A DNA stretch of 54,816 nt, from contig CANRNK010000003.1 of NCBI GenBank assembly GCA_947631985.1, positions 1 to 54,816 on the forward strand, read 5' to 3'. Below, one piece after another: positions 9,017-18,393 of this stretch. The position numbers and the translations under genes are program-made. The DNA is from an uncultured Lachnospiraceae bacterium (GTDB lineage Bacteria; Bacillota; Clostridia; Lachnospirales; Lachnospiraceae). The first letter of the stretch is position 1. Each line of letters opens with the position of its first letter. The notes under the pieces are model-generated. The model did not search any database. It worked only from the letters and a program-made list of their open reading frames with translations, and had not been told where the DNA came from.

Positions 9017-10294
9017 ATGATGCGTAACAAAACAAAAAAACTACAAGGAACAATCACCGTTCCGGGGGATAAGTCTATTTCACATCGTGCGATTATGTTT
9101 GGCTCTATCGCTTCTGGAATGACGGAAGTTGGCAATTTTCTAAGAGGTGCCGATTGTCTCTCAACCATTGATTGTTTTAGAAAGCTTGGTATCCAAATTG
9201 AAGAAACTTCCAACCGAATTTTCATTCACGGAAAGGGACTTCACGGATTAACCAGGCCTAATTCCATTCTGGACGCTGGAAATAGCGGTACCACAACCCG
9301 TCTGATTTCTGGAATTCTCGCAGCACAGAATTTTACTGTCACACTGACTGGAGATGCTTCCATTCAGAAGCGGCCAATGGGTAGAATTATCACTCCTCTT
9401 TCCCAGATGGGTGCAGATATCACCAGTATCAATCAAAATCAATGTGCCCCACTCCTGATTAAAGGTCAGAAACTTCATGGAATTGAATATCATTCTCCCG
9501 TTGCATCCGCTCAGGTGAAGTCAGCGATTCTTCTTGCAGGACTCTACGCGGATTCAGATACAAGCGTAACCGAACCTTTTGTCAGTAGAAATCATACCGA
9601 AATTATGTTGCAATCCTTTGGTGCGCCAATTACGACATCCAACACGACTGCGAAGATTACACCTGGTTCAAAACTATCAGGACAAAAAGTTGAAGTTCCC
9701 GGTGATATTTCTTCTGCTGCTTATTTTTTAGTTGCCGGCCTCATTACTCCAAATTCAGAAATTTTAATTCAAAATGTTGGCATCAATCCAACAAGAGACG
9801 GGATACTCAAGGTCATTAAGATGATGGGGGGTGATTTGAAATTGGAAAATTTACGGATCGAAAACGGGGAAGAAGTTGCAGATCTGCTTGTTTCAAGCAG
9901 CCAGTTACAAGGAATTGAAATTGGTGGAAGTTTAATTCCTACTTTGATTGATGAAATTCCAATCATAGCTGTCATGGCCGCCTATGCAAAAGGACGAACT
10001 GTTATAAAAGATGCAGCAGAATTAAAGGTAAAGGAATCAAATCGAATTGATGTCATGGTTCAAAACTTATCCGCTATGGGGGCTCATATCGAAGCCACTG
10101 AAGATGGAATGATAATAGATGGCGGATTTCCTTTGATGGGAGCACACATAGAAAGTCATTTGGATCATCGAATTGCAATGTCCTTTGCCATTGCAGGACT
10201 CAATGCGTCTGGCGAAATACAGATTTCAAACCCAGAATGTGTCGATGTCTCCTATCCTAACTTTTTTAAAGATCTAGCCTCTTTACAGATATAA
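9017..10294 (+). CDS. aroA: 3-phosphoshikimate 1-carboxyvinyltransferase (EPSP synthase)
   Basis: Joins phosphoenolpyruvate to shikimate 3-phosphate to make EPSP. Family motifs are PGDKSISHRA (16-25), LDAGNSGTTTRL (about 86-97), RPMGR, and the C-terminal KESNRI and DHRIAMS motifs. 425 residues, two-domain inside-out barrel family. AGGAGA lies before two adjacent ATG codons (9017 and 9020) and either may be used. Last gene of the aro operon, followed by a perfect bidirectional terminator. Confidence 0.96.
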   Translation: MMRNKTKKLQGTITVPGDKSISHRAIMFGSIASGMTEVGNFLRGADCLSTIDCFRKLGIQIEETSNRIFIHGKGLHGLTRPNSILDAGNSGTTTRLISGILAAQNFTVTLTGDASIQKRPMGRIITPLSQMGADITSINQNQCAPLLIKGQKLHGIEYHSPVASAQVKSAILLAGLYADSDTSVTEPFVSRNHTEIMLQSFGAPITTSNTTAKITPGSKLSGQKVEVPGDISSAAYFLVAGLITPNSEILIQNVGINPTRDGILKVIKMMGGDLKLENLRIENGEEVADLLVSSSQLQGIEIGGSLIPTLIDEIPIIAVMAAYAKGRTVIKDAAELKVKESNRIDVMVQNLSAMGAHIEATEDGMIIDGGFPLMGAHIESHLDHRIAMSFAIAGLNASGEIQISNPECVDVSYPNFFKDLASLQI

Positions 10295-10332
10295 AAATAG
10301 AGCTTCTTACCAGCTGGTAAGAAGCTCTTTGT
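10293..10332. terminator. Bidirectional terminator between aroA and the PilZ gene
   Basis: A perfect palindrome with arms AGAGCTTCTTACCAG and its complement (10299-10328) is flanked by an A run and a T run. It serves both convergent genes. Confidence 0.9.
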
Positions 10333-10670
10333 TATTGTTGTTCAAAACTATGAATTACATCATAAATTGCAATTCGATTCGTTGTGGATTCTGGCATTCC
10401 AATAAAAATCGCTCCATAAATATAATAGTTGGAACTTTTTTCAATACGAACAATTTCGATAAATGCGTCAATCGTCTCTTTTGTCCATAATGTAAGATTT
10501 CCTTCATAGACAGCACCAATCTGTAATGGCTTTTCACAGGTAAAACCAACTCCTACCTTAGAGATATCTATCACTTCAATGGAAATCTCTTCTTCACCAC
10601 TTCCATCAAGCCGTTTCACTCTTAATTTAGACTCTAAATCGAGACGTTTTGTTTTTCTTCTATCATCCAT
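10332..10670 (-). CDS. PilZ domain protein (cyclic di-GMP binding)
   Basis: A single-domain protein of 112 residues. The two PilZ ligand motifs are present: RRKTKR (4-9, RxxxR) and DISKVG (35-40, D/NxSxxG). Cyclic di-GMP binding is therefore expected, and the output is probably motility or surface-behaviour control. I chose the ATG at 10670 because AGGAAAGGGG precedes it; an in-frame ATG at 10700 has no binding site. It lies 61 bp downstream of queA and may be cotranscribed. Confidence 0.85.
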   Translation of the reverse strand: MDDRRKTKRLDLESKLRVKRLDGSGEEEISIEVIDISKVGVGFTCEKPLQIGAVYEGNLTLWTKETIDAFIEIVRIEKSSNYYIYGAIFIGMPESTTNRIAIYDVIHSFEQQ

Positions 10671-10731
10671 TTCGGAATTCCCCTTTCCTACCGTTCCCAT
10701 ACTCTGTCAATTCTATAACAATAGTTTATAG

Positions 10732-11793
10732 TTATTCCAAATGATTGTCAACGATAATCATTGCATCTCCAAAAGAAAAAAATCGATACTTTTCTTCAAT
10801 TGCTTCTTGGTATGCTTTCATGACGTTTTCTTTTCCTGCAAGTGCTGAGACCAGCATCATAAGTGTCGATTCCGGAAGATGAAAATTGGTAATTAATGCA
10901 TCCATTACCTTAAACTGATAACCTGGATAGATAAATATTTCCGTATTGCCAGAGCAGGGGTAGATTCGACCCTGTTCATCAGCAGCGCTCTCTATTGTCC
11001 GACAGCTTGTCGTTCCAACGCAGATGACTCTGCCACCAGATGCTTTTGTCTTATTCATCATTTCAGCAGATTCCCTGGAGATTTCGTAATACTCCGAATG
11101 CATGTGATGTTCTAACACATTCTCCACCTTTACAGGTCGAAACGTCCCAAGACCTACATGCAACGTAACAAAGGTGATCGAGACTCCCATTCTTTCAATG
11201 TCTTCTAGTAGCTCTTTGGTAAAGTGTAAGCCTGCTGTTGGTGCTGCTGCACTGCCTTCATATTTAGCATATACGGTCTGGTATCGTTCCTTGTCTGCAA
11301 GCTTGTGTGTAATATACGGGGGAAGAGGCATTTCTCCTAATTGATCCAGAACTGTTTCAAAGATTCCCTGATACTGGAACTGTAGTATTCTGTTTCCTTC
11401 CTCTACAACTTCTAATACCTCTGCCTCAAGCAAACCATCACCAAAGCTTAATCGGGTTCCAGGTTTTATTTTTCTTCCTGGTCTGACAAGGGTTTCCCAT
11501 TTGTCCCCTTCCAGACGCTTCAATAACAATACTTCTACGTGTGCACCTGTTTCTTTTTTGATTCCATGCAGTCTTGCCGGAATAACTTTTGTATTATTCA
11601 AAACCAGGCAGTCTCCTGATTGCAGGAAGGATTTAAGATCTTTAAATGAGTGGTGTGTCACTTTTCCTGTTGTCTTGTTTAAGGCCAAAAGCTTTGATGA
11701 CGATCTGTCTTCTAGAGGATCCTGTGCAATCAGCTCTTCCGGCAGGTCAAAATAGAAATCTGCCGTTTTTATCTGTTGATTTTTCTCTATCAA
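10732..11793 (-). CDS. queA: S-adenosylmethionine:tRNA ribosyltransferase-isomerase
   Basis: Queuosine pathway: transfers and isomerises the ribosyl part of S-adenosylmethionine onto preQ1 in tRNA, giving epoxyqueuosine. Motifs seen are [20 protein letters not shown], the [10 protein letters not shown] segment and [16 protein letters not shown], all typical of QueA. 353 residues, full length. The start codon is TTG, 6 nt after AAGGAG. That binding site overlaps the stop codon of the upstream aminopeptidase gene, so translation is probably coupled. Confidence 0.96.
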   Translation of the reverse strand: MIEKNQQIKTADFYFDLPEELIAQDPLEDRSSSKLLALNKTTGKVTHHSFKDLKSFLQSGDCLVLNNTKVIPARLHGIKKETGAHVEVLLLKRLEGDKWETLVRPGRKIKPGTRLSFGDGLLEAEVLEVVEEGNRILQFQYQGIFETVLDQLGEMPLPPYITHKLADKERYQTVYAKYEGSAAAPTAGLHFTKELLEDIERMGVSITFVTLHVGLGTFRPVKVENVLEHHMHSEYYEISRESAEMMNKTKASGGRVICVGTTSCRTIESAADEQGRIYPCSGNTEIFIYPGYQFKVMDALITNFHLPESTLMMLVSALAGKENVMKAYQEAIEEKYRFFSFGDAMIIVDNHLE

Positions 11794-11802
11794 AATGACT
11801 CC

Positions 11803-13245
11803 TTACTGCAATGCATGAATTAAAAATGCTTCATATCCACGTTTTGTTTCATAGATATCTACTTTGCTTGTTACTTCCCATGGTGCATGCATATTGAGGA
11901 CAGCAACACCACAATCGATTACATTCATGCCATAGAGAGAAAGAATGTAGGCAATCGTACCGCCACCACCAACATCTACTTTACCAAGCTCAGCTGTCTG
12001 GAAATTCACCTTGTGATCATCAAGTATTTTTCTGATCAATGCCATATATTCTGCATTTGCATCATTAGATCCTGATTTTCCTCTTGATCCTGTGAATTTA
12101 TTAAAAACCATACCATTTCCAAGAAAAGCCGCATTCTTTTTCTCAAAACTTGCTGCATAGGATGGATCAAATGCTGCACTCACATCAGAAGAAAGCATCA
12201 GGGAATTCGAAAGGCATCTTCTAAGGATCAGATCATTGTATTCACCCGACAAATTCAGGATTTCTGCAACACTGTTTTCAAAAAATTTCGATTGCATCCC
12301 AGTTGCTCCTACACTTCCAATTTCTTCTTTGTCAACAAGTAGGCAGCAAGCTGTTCTTTCCGGTGTTTCTTTTAAGTCGAGGATCGCTCTGTAAGAGGTA
12401 TAAGCACATACTCTGTCATCCTGACCGTATCCCATTACCATACTTCGATCAAATCCTGCATCTCTTGCTTTTCCTGCTGGAACCACTTCCAATTCAGCAG
12501 AAATAAAATCCTCTTCCTCAATGTCATAGGTTTCTTTTAAAATTGCCAAGATTCCCTTTTTAACAGCCTCTTTCGCTGCTTCTTTTTTGTCATCCTTTTC
12601 ATCTGCCTTTTTATCAGTATTTTTTTCTTTTTTGAATAAAAATGGCTTACTGCCGATGATCAGGTCCAGTGCTTCTCCTTCAATCACTTTTGCAGCTTTT
12701 TTCTGGAGTTGTTCTTCTGCCAGGTGAATCAGAAGATCTGATACAAAAAACACTGGTTCATCTTCTTTTTCTCCGATATTGATGATAACACAGGTTCCAT
12801 CTTTTTTAACTACAACACCATGCAGTGCAAGTGGAATTGTAACCCACTGATATTTCTTAATTCCACCATAATAATGAGTGTCAAGATATGCAATTCCATT
12901 GTCCTCATAGAGTGGATTTTGCTTAATATCAAGTCTTGGTGAGTCAATATGTGCTCCTAAAATATTCATTCCTTCTTCAAGTGGTTTGTTACCAATATGA
13001 TACAGCGCAATTGTTTTATCCATACAAACTGCATAGATTTTATCCCCAGACGAAATGTTACCTTTTTCAGCAATGATTCTGTTTAATTCGCGGTATCCTT
13101 TGGTTTCTATTTCATTGACAATGACATCCACGCATTCCCGTTCTGTTTTGCCTTTGTCTAAGAACTTCATATAATCTGCGCAAAAAAGATCCGTCTCTTT
13201 CAGTTGTTTTTCCGTGTAAGTTTCCCATGTATTTTTAAATTCCAT
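11803..13245 (-). CDS. M18 family aminopeptidase
   Basis: Metallo-aminopeptidase of family M18 (aminopeptidase I type), cytosolic, removing N-terminal residues from peptides. GAHIDSPRLD near residue 100 provides metal ligands; HYYGGIKKYQW, DKEEIGS and the C-terminal NMHAPWE histidine motif also fit. The ATG at 13245 follows GGAGCAAAAG; an upstream in-frame ATG at 13308 lacks a binding site. A Lys/Asp/Glu-rich low-complexity insertion sits near residues 205-233. Only 77 nt separate this start from pheT, so it probably shares the pheST transcript. Confidence 0.92.
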   Translation of the reverse strand: MEFKNTWETYTEKQLKETDLFCADYMKFLDKGKTERECVDVIVNEIETKGYRELNRIIAEKGNISSGDKIYAVCMDKTIALYHIGNKPLEEGMNILGAHIDSPRLDIKQNPLYEDNGIAYLDTHYYGGIKKYQWVTIPLALHGVVVKKDGTCVIINIGEKEDEPVFFVSDLLIHLAEEQLQKKAAKVIEGEALDLIIGSKPFLFKKEKNTDKKADEKDDKKEAAKEAVKKGILAILKETYDIEEEDFISAELEVVPAGKARDAGFDRSMVMGYGQDDRVCAYTSYRAILDLKETPERTACCLLVDKEEIGSVGATGMQSKFFENSVAEILNLSGEYNDLILRRCLSNSLMLSSDVSAAFDPSYAASFEKKNAAFLGNGMVFNKFTGSRGKSGSNDANAEYMALIRKILDDHKVNFQTAELGKVDVGGGGTIAYILSLYGMNVIDCGVAVLNMHAPWEVTSKVDIYETKRGYEAFLIHALQ

Positions 13246-13322
13246 CTTTTGCTCCAATCTGCGACCCCTTGGGTGCATTTCATCTCTGGTTAGTACTGTC
13301 TTAACCATCTTATTTTTATCTC

Positions 13323-15743
13323 TTACTTACGAAGTTCTATTCCCATCTCTTCCAGTCCATTCAGAATTTTTTTCATTGCTGCATTAACGTCATTTTCCTC
13401 CAACGTTCTATCCTGTGCTCTGAAAGAAATGGTGTAGGCAATTGATTTAAATCCTTTCTCAATCTGAGAGCCTTCGTACAAATCAAATAAAGAGAATGCT
13501 TCCAATAATTTCCCACCTCTTTTTTCAATCACTTCTTCAATCTGTCCCGCAAGAATTGATTTAGGAACAACCATACTGATATCTCTGTTGACGGCTGGAT
13601 ATTTTGCAACTCCAACATATTTTCTATCAAAGGAAGCAAACTGTAACACAGTAGGTAAATCCAGTACAGCGACATAGGCTTTTGTACCTATATCATACTG
13701 ATCTGCTACTTCAGGATGCACTTCACCCAAATAACCGATTACTTGATTCTGATAGCTCATGTTTGCCTGGCGGCCTGGATGCAAAAATGCCTTCCCTGAT
13801 TCTGGATTGCAGACTAACTTGCCTTTCATCCCAATGCTTTCAAGCATCTCTTCTACAACCCCTTTTAAGGTGAAGAAATCTCCTTCCCCATACATTCCAA
13901 GTGTCAGTTGCATTCTTTCATCCGGAAGCTTTGTTAGGGGAAGTTGGTCCGCCAGATAAACATTACCCAGCTCATATAATCTGACGTCTTTATTTCTTCT
14001 GTTATAATTGGTTGCAAGTGACGTCAGCATCCCATTTAAGGCAACTGTTCTCATGATAGAATAGTCTTCTCCCAATGGATTGGTAATTGTAATCGCATTT
14101 CTAAGAACATCTCCCTGTGGAAGGAGGAGTTTATCAAATACCTTTGGGCTTTCAAACGAATAACACATTCCTTGTGAGAATCCACTAAATTCAACGATAT
14201 CTCTTATTTTTTCTTCAACTCTTACCTTGAATGGAAGTTTTCCTGTTGTTGCTTCTCCTGAAGGCAGTGTTGTCGGGATATTGTCATATCCGAAAAATCT
14301 TGCAACTTCTTCTGCAATGTCAGCCAATCCTTCCAAATCCTGTCTAAAGGTAGGAATCATCAGTAAATTAGTGTCTTGATCATATTTTATTTCTAGCATT
14401 TCAAATGTTTTAAGCATATCTTCTTCTGGAATCGAAGTTCCAAGAAGTTTATTAATTTTTTCTGCGTCAAACACAATTTCATTTTTCTCTTTTAACGCAG
14501 ACTTCACATCGATCATTCCACCTACTACATCTCCACACCCAAGGTCTGAAATCAGTTGGCAGGCTCTATTGATTGCCGCTTCTGCATTGTAGGGATCCAA
14601 TCCTTTTTCAAATTTACCAGAAGCATCTGTTCTAAGGCCAAGTCTTTTTGCAGATTTTCTAATATTGGGCCCATGAAAGCAGGCTGATTCAAATACAACT
14701 GTTTTTACCGTATCTGTAATTTTAGAATTTTCACCACCCATAATTCCTGCGATTCCAATTTGCTTTTCCTGATCACAAATCATCAGAATTTCATGATCCA
14801 GATTTCTATCCTGCCCATCGAGAGTCTGGAATACATCTCCCTCATCGGCTCTTTTCACAATAATCTTATTTCCTTTTATCGTATCAAGATCAAATGCATG
14901 CATTGGTTGTCCATATTCTTCCATTACATAATTGGTAATGTCGACAAGATTATTAATCGGACGGATTCCACTTGCGCGAAGTCTTTTCTGCATCCAGTCT
15001 GGTGATGGTCCAATTTTAATATTTTTGCAGACTCTTGCGCAGTATCTACTGCACAGATCCGAATCTTTCACTTCTACTGAGATATAATCTTCAATTTTCT
15101 CATTTAATTCTGATACTGCTACCTTGGGTGCATAAAAAGGCTTACGAAATGTTGCTGCTGCTTCTCTTGCAATTCCAAGAACGCTATAACAATCTACCCG
15201 ATTTGATGTCACTTCGTATTCAAAGACCGTGTCGTGAAGTCCCAGGAATTCAATTGCATCACTTCCTACTGTTGCATCCTCTGGGAGAATATAGATTCCT
15301 TCCTCTGGTGCATTTGGGAACATTGCCTGATCCCAGCCTAGTTCTTCCACGGAACACATCATTCCAAAGGATTCCACTCCTCGAAGCTTTCCATTCTTGA
15401 TTTTAATGCCTTTTTCTGGAAGCGGACCACCGTCATGTCCTCCCGCTACTTTACCTCCATCCACTACAACAGGCACCTTGTCCCCTACTGCTACATTAGA
15501 GGCTCCCGTTACAATCTGAATCGAGTGGTCGCCAAGATTCACCTGACAGACAATTAATTTGTCTGCATCAGGGTGTCTTTCAATTGCTGTAATCTGTCCA
15601 ATGAAAATGAGTTCCAGATTCTTATCCAATTGTTCATATGTCTCCACTTTTGTGCCTGACATAGTCATCGCATCTGTATATTCCTGTGCACTCACTTCAA
15701 GTTCTGGCACATATTCTTTGATCCAAGATAATGCTGTATTCAT
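13323..15743 (-). CDS. pheT: Phenylalanyl-tRNA synthetase beta subunit
   Basis: Beta chain of the (alpha-beta)2 enzyme that charges tRNA-Phe. Domains in order: N-terminal EMAP-type tRNA-binding domain (about 40-150), B3/B4 editing domain (about 210-380), B5 domain (about 400-470), catalytic-like core, and a C-terminal FDX-ACB anticodon-binding domain (about 713-806, starting at KYPAVNRD). 806 residues, full length. It follows pheS by 63 nt and shares its T-box controlled transcript. Confidence 0.97.
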   Translation of the reverse strand: MNTALSWIKEYVPELEVSAQEYTDAMTMSGTKVETYEQLDKNLELIFIGQITAIERHPDADKLIVCQVNLGDHSIQIVTGASNVAVGDKVPVVVDGGKVAGGHDGGPLPEKGIKIKNGKLRGVESFGMMCSVEELGWDQAMFPNAPEEGIYILPEDATVGSDAIEFLGLHDTVFEYEVTSNRVDCYSVLGIAREAAATFRKPFYAPKVAVSELNEKIEDYISVEVKDSDLCSRYCARVCKNIKIGPSPDWMQKRLRASGIRPINNLVDITNYVMEEYGQPMHAFDLDTIKGNKIIVKRADEGDVFQTLDGQDRNLDHEILMICDQEKQIGIAGIMGGENSKITDTVKTVVFESACFHGPNIRKSAKRLGLRTDASGKFEKGLDPYNAEAAINRACQLISDLGCGDVVGGMIDVKSALKEKNEIVFDAEKINKLLGTSIPEEDMLKTFEMLEIKYDQDTNLLMIPTFRQDLEGLADIAEEVARFFGYDNIPTTLPSGEATTGKLPFKVRVEEKIRDIVEFSGFSQGMCYSFESPKVFDKLLLPQGDVLRNAITITNPLGEDYSIMRTVALNGMLTSLATNYNRRNKDVRLYELGNVYLADQLPLTKLPDERMQLTLGMYGEGDFFTLKGVVEEMLESIGMKGKLVCNPESGKAFLHPGRQANMSYQNQVIGYLGEVHPEVADQYDIGTKAYVAVLDLPTVLQFASFDRKYVGVAKYPAVNRDISMVVPKSILAGQIEEVIEKRGGKLLEAFSLFDLYEGSQIEKGFKSIAYTISFRAQDRTLEENDVNAAMKKILNGLEEMGIELRK

Positions 15744-15787
15744 CGTATCAATTCCTTCCTTCTTATGAGGTTTGTATTAAAATATTT

Positions 15788-16807
15788 TTAGAACTGCTTT
15801 AAAAATCTGATATCATTTTCATACAGTAGTCTCATATCATCTATCTCATATTTCAACAATGTGATTCTCTCTAATCCCACACCAAAAGCAAACCCAGAAT
15901 ATACTTCTGCATCAATGTGACTCATTTTCAACACATTGGGATGTACCATTCCACAACCTAGAATTTCAATCCAGCCTGTCCCTTTGCAGAAACGGCATCC
16001 TGAACCACCACATTTAAAACAAGTGACATCCATCTCTGCACTTGGCTCTGTAAAATTAAAATGATGTGGTCTGAATTTTACTTTTGTTTCTTCTCCAAAG
16101 AGCTCCTTTGCAAATTCTGCCAAAGTTCCTTTTAAATCGGCAAAGGTAATATTTTTGTCAATTACAAGCCCTTCTATTTGATGAAAAGAAGGGGAATGTG
16201 TCGCGTCCACTTCATCAGAACGAAATACACGTCCAGGTGCCAGCATTCTGATTGGCAGGTTCCCTTTTTCCATCTCATGTACCTGCGTTGGGGAAGTCTG
16301 CGTTCTAAGTAAAATATCTCCACTGATATAAAAAGTATCCTGTTCATCTTTTGCCGGATGGTCGGATGGAATATTTAATGCCTCAAAATTGTAGTAGTCT
16401 GTCTCGATTTCAGGCCCCTCCACAACTTCATATCCCATTCCAACAAAAATACGCTCTACTTCTTCCATTACAAGCGTGTTTGGATGACGATGACCCAGTT
16501 TAGCGCGCTTAGAAGGTAGTGTCACATCAATTGTTTCACTTTTCATCAACGCGTCTCTTTTCATTTTTTCCATTTTACTGATTGCCTGTTCCAAAAGCTT
16601 TTCTATTTCTTCTCTGGTTTCATTCACAAGCTGTCCAACTTTTGGCCGATCTTCCGGTGCTACCTCTTTCAGACTCTTTAGAACTGCTGTCAGTTCTCCC
16701 TTTTTTCCCAGATAATTTACTTTGATTTCGTTTAACCGTTCTAATGCATTTGATTCTTCGATCTGTTTCAATGCTTCCCTCTTAATCAGGTCAAGTTTTT
16801 CTTTCAT
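15788..16807 (-). CDS. pheS: Phenylalanyl-tRNA synthetase alpha subunit
   Basis: Catalytic alpha chain of phenylalanyl-tRNA synthetase. An N-terminal coiled coil (about 1-90) precedes the class II core with FHQIEGLVID (motif 2) and GFAFGVGLERITLL (motif 3). A CFKCGGSGCRFC cluster lies before the active-site GTGWIEILG segment. I chose the ATG at 16807, 9 nt after AAAGGA; the ATG at 16810 is equally in frame, and one at 16852 would overlap the T-box terminator. First gene of pheST. Confidence 0.96.
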   Translation of the reverse strand: MKEKLDLIKREALKQIEESNALERLNEIKVNYLGKKGELTAVLKSLKEVAPEDRPKVGQLVNETREEIEKLLEQAISKMEKMKRDALMKSETIDVTLPSKRAKLGHRHPNTLVMEEVERIFVGMGYEVVEGPEIETDYYNFEALNIPSDHPAKDEQDTFYISGDILLRTQTSPTQVHEMEKGNLPIRMLAPGRVFRSDEVDATHSPSFHQIEGLVIDKNITFADLKGTLAEFAKELFGEETKVKFRPHHFNFTEPSAEMDVTCFKCGGSGCRFCKGTGWIEILGCGMVHPNVLKMSHIDAEVYSGFAFGVGLERITLLKYEIDDMRLLYENDIRFLKQF

Positions 16808-16857
16808 CATTTCCATTCCTTTCAAATCTCTTCTCATAAAACCCTGTTTCAAAAATT

Positions 16858-17140
16858 AAAAAAGTCCCTTGTAAATTACAAGGGACGAAACATTCCGCGG
16901 TACCACCCAGATTCCCACAAAACTGCAGGCTCTCATTCACGTAACGTGTGAAACGTCTCCCCATAGTAAAAGTTAAAATTAACATCTGTCTCTTGACAAA
17001 TTTAACTCTATTCCGGGAAGCAACTCGGATGCGAAATTCTTATTATAATGGAACCTGGAAAAGCTTACACCCGTGGCTCTTCCTCTCTGTAGGTAATTAT
17101 AATAATACTGGACACCGTCAAAGTTTTTACTTCATATTAA
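16858..17140 (-). promoter_or_regulatory. T-box leader of pheST (phenylalanine specifier TTC)
   Basis: The T-box sequence GGGTGGTACCGCGG is at 16895-16908, followed by the terminator GTCCCTTGTAA...TTACAAGGGAC with a T run (16858-16886). AGAGAG of stem I is near 17085. The specifier segment ATTTCGCATCCGAGTT aligns with AACTCGCCTTTGAGTT of the leuS leader, putting TTC (plus-strand gaa at 17033-17035) where CTC stands for leucine. That matches the gene controlled. Confidence 0.94.
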
Positions 17141-17145
17141 AGAAT

Positions 17146-17175
17146 ATCATAATAGAATCAGGATTGTCTTGTCAA
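17146..17175 (-). promoter_or_regulatory. Sigma-A promoter of the pheST T-box transcript
   Basis: TTGACA (17170-17175) and TATGAT (17146-17151) are 18 bp apart on the minus strand, immediately after the stop of the YihY-type gene. Confidence 0.75.
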
Positions 17176-17177
17176 GG

Positions 17178-18056
17178 TTAATTTTCATTTTCTCCATGCC
17201 GATGCTTTTCTTTTTCAATTCGTTCTACATTTCTTTTTTTTACATAATATCTTAGAACTGGTCTGATAAAAATATTAATTTCTGCTCCCAATAAAAATAG
17301 ATAGATGCAGACATATAGCCAGAGAAGGCCAATAATAATCGTTGTCAGGCTCCCATAAATTCCAAACGTTTCATTTCCTGCAATATAATAAGAATATCCA
17401 TCTGAAAACAATGCCCATCCAACGCTACATACTACCGCACCTGGTAGCTGTGGAAATAGCTTTAGTTTCTTGTTTGGAATCCATTTATATAAAAGCATAA
17501 AAAGAATCGTCAGTATCGTAATCGCATATAAAAAACGAAATCGCATCAGAAAATTGACAACATATGAAATCTCCTTAAAACGAACTTCTAGCAGTTCTGA
17601 CAAAACTCTTCCAAACACCATAATTCCAAGAAAAAACAGAATACTGAACAACATCATAATCGTATATAGCGAAGCAATCATTCTTAAAAGAATAAAATTT
17701 CGATTCTCCTGTACTCTGTTTACCTGATTCATTCCACGCATGATCCCAAGAATCCCTCTGGAAGCAGACCATAATGTAATCACGGCTGAAATCGAAATCA
17801 TCGCAGGCGATTTATCGTATACCTCTCTGATCAACTCTTTCATCCAGGGTGAAATCACACTGGGCAGAATGGTCTCAAAAAAAAGAATAAAATCTGTCTC
17901 AGAGAGAGGCGTATAGGGTAAAATACTACAAAGCAACATTAAGATGGGGATTAAGGATAAGAAAAAGAAAAAGGTTGCACCAGATGCCAACATGGATATC
18001 TGGTTCCGTGTCATTTCTCTTGCAAAAGCTCTGACTAACTTACTTGTTTTCTCCAC
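17178..18056 (-). CDS. YihY/BrkB family inner-membrane protein
   Basis: 292 residues with about six hydrophobic membrane segments. It has the family's N-terminal LASGATFFFFLSLIPIL segment and the conserved glycine-rich NETFGIYGSLTTIIIGLLWLY segment near the end. The family was once thought to include RNase BN; that assignment is not accepted, and the role remains uncertain (possibly transport or envelope function). The C-terminal tail is basic and cytoplasmic. The start is GTG, 7 nt after GGAGG. It lies between the 6S RNA gene and the pheST promoter and seems to be transcribed alone. Confidence 0.88.
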   Translation of the reverse strand: MEKTSKLVRAFAREMTRNQISMLASGATFFFFLSLIPILMLLCSILPYTPLSETDFILFFETILPSVISPWMKELIREVYDKSPAMISISAVITLWSASRGILGIMRGMNQVNRVQENRNFILLRMIASLYTIMMLFSILFFLGIMVFGRVLSELLEVRFKEISYVVNFLMRFRFLYAITILTILFMLLYKWIPNKKLKLFPQLPGAVVCSVGWALFSDGYSYYIAGNETFGIYGSLTTIIIGLLWLYVCIYLFLLGAEINIFIRPVLRYYVKKRNVERIEKEKHRHGENEN

Positions 18057-18092
18057 TTGAAGTCCTCCCGAATCTTTTTTCTCCTATACTAT

Positions 18093-18299
18093 AAAAAAGC
18101 AGCCTAAGCTGCTTTTTTATCATTCCCCAAAATGCCGGTTCTTGTCTTTTGACTCCTAGCTATTGCTAGGTGGGTTACCGCAACCATACTTCTGCCTTCC
18201 CCTGCAAACGGAGGCTTGACATCCAAATGGCAATGTAGGTGTCCCGTTTAAAGTAACTGTAGGTTCAAAACAACAAGAGTTATCGTGCATCTCAGGTTA
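18093..18299 (-). ncRNA. ssrS: 6S RNA (RNA polymerase-binding regulatory RNA)
   Basis: A free-standing transcript of about 207 nt with its own promoter (18305-18333) and intrinsic terminator GCAGCCTAAGCTGC plus T run (18093-18118). It folds as a rod. The ends pair as GAGATGC/GCATTTT and then TCTTGT/ACAAGA and TTTTGA/TCAAAA. A large central bubble follows, with a small CTAGCAATAGCTAG hairpin on its 3' side, and then a long distal arm. Length, closing stem, bubble and flanking signals are those of 6S RNA, which mimics an open promoter and binds sigma-A holoenzyme. No open reading frame fits. The family call rests on structure drawn by eye. Confidence 0.75.
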
Positions 18300-18304
18300 C
18301 TTAT

Positions 18305-18333
18305 ATTATAAGATATTCCCTTTATTATTACAA
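18305..18333 (-). promoter_or_regulatory. Promoter of the 6S RNA gene
   Basis: TTGTAA (18328-18333) and a perfect TATAAT (18305-18310) are 17 bp apart, placing transcription start at about 18298-18300. Confidence 0.8.
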
Positions 18334-18393
18334 GTATTTCACAAAAAATCCTCAGATTATTTGTGAATTATTTTTTGATTTCCAGAAATCTCT

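Noticed and set aside
10299..10328. Perfect 30-bp palindrome as a regulator-binding site
   Set aside because: Its position between convergent stop codons with A and T runs on both sides is that of a bidirectional terminator.
10671..10700. Longer N-terminus of the PilZ protein from the ATG at 10700
   Set aside because: No binding site precedes that ATG, and AGGAAAGGGG lies right before the ATG at 10670.
15035..15400. 121-codon open frame on the plus strand opposite pheT
   Set aside because: It is antisense to a complete essential gene, has no binding site, and encodes a Leu-rich product typical of reverse-strand reading.
16811..16852. Upstream start for pheS at 16852
   Set aside because: It would start within the tail of the T-box terminator and lacks a binding site; AAAGGA supports the later ATG pair.
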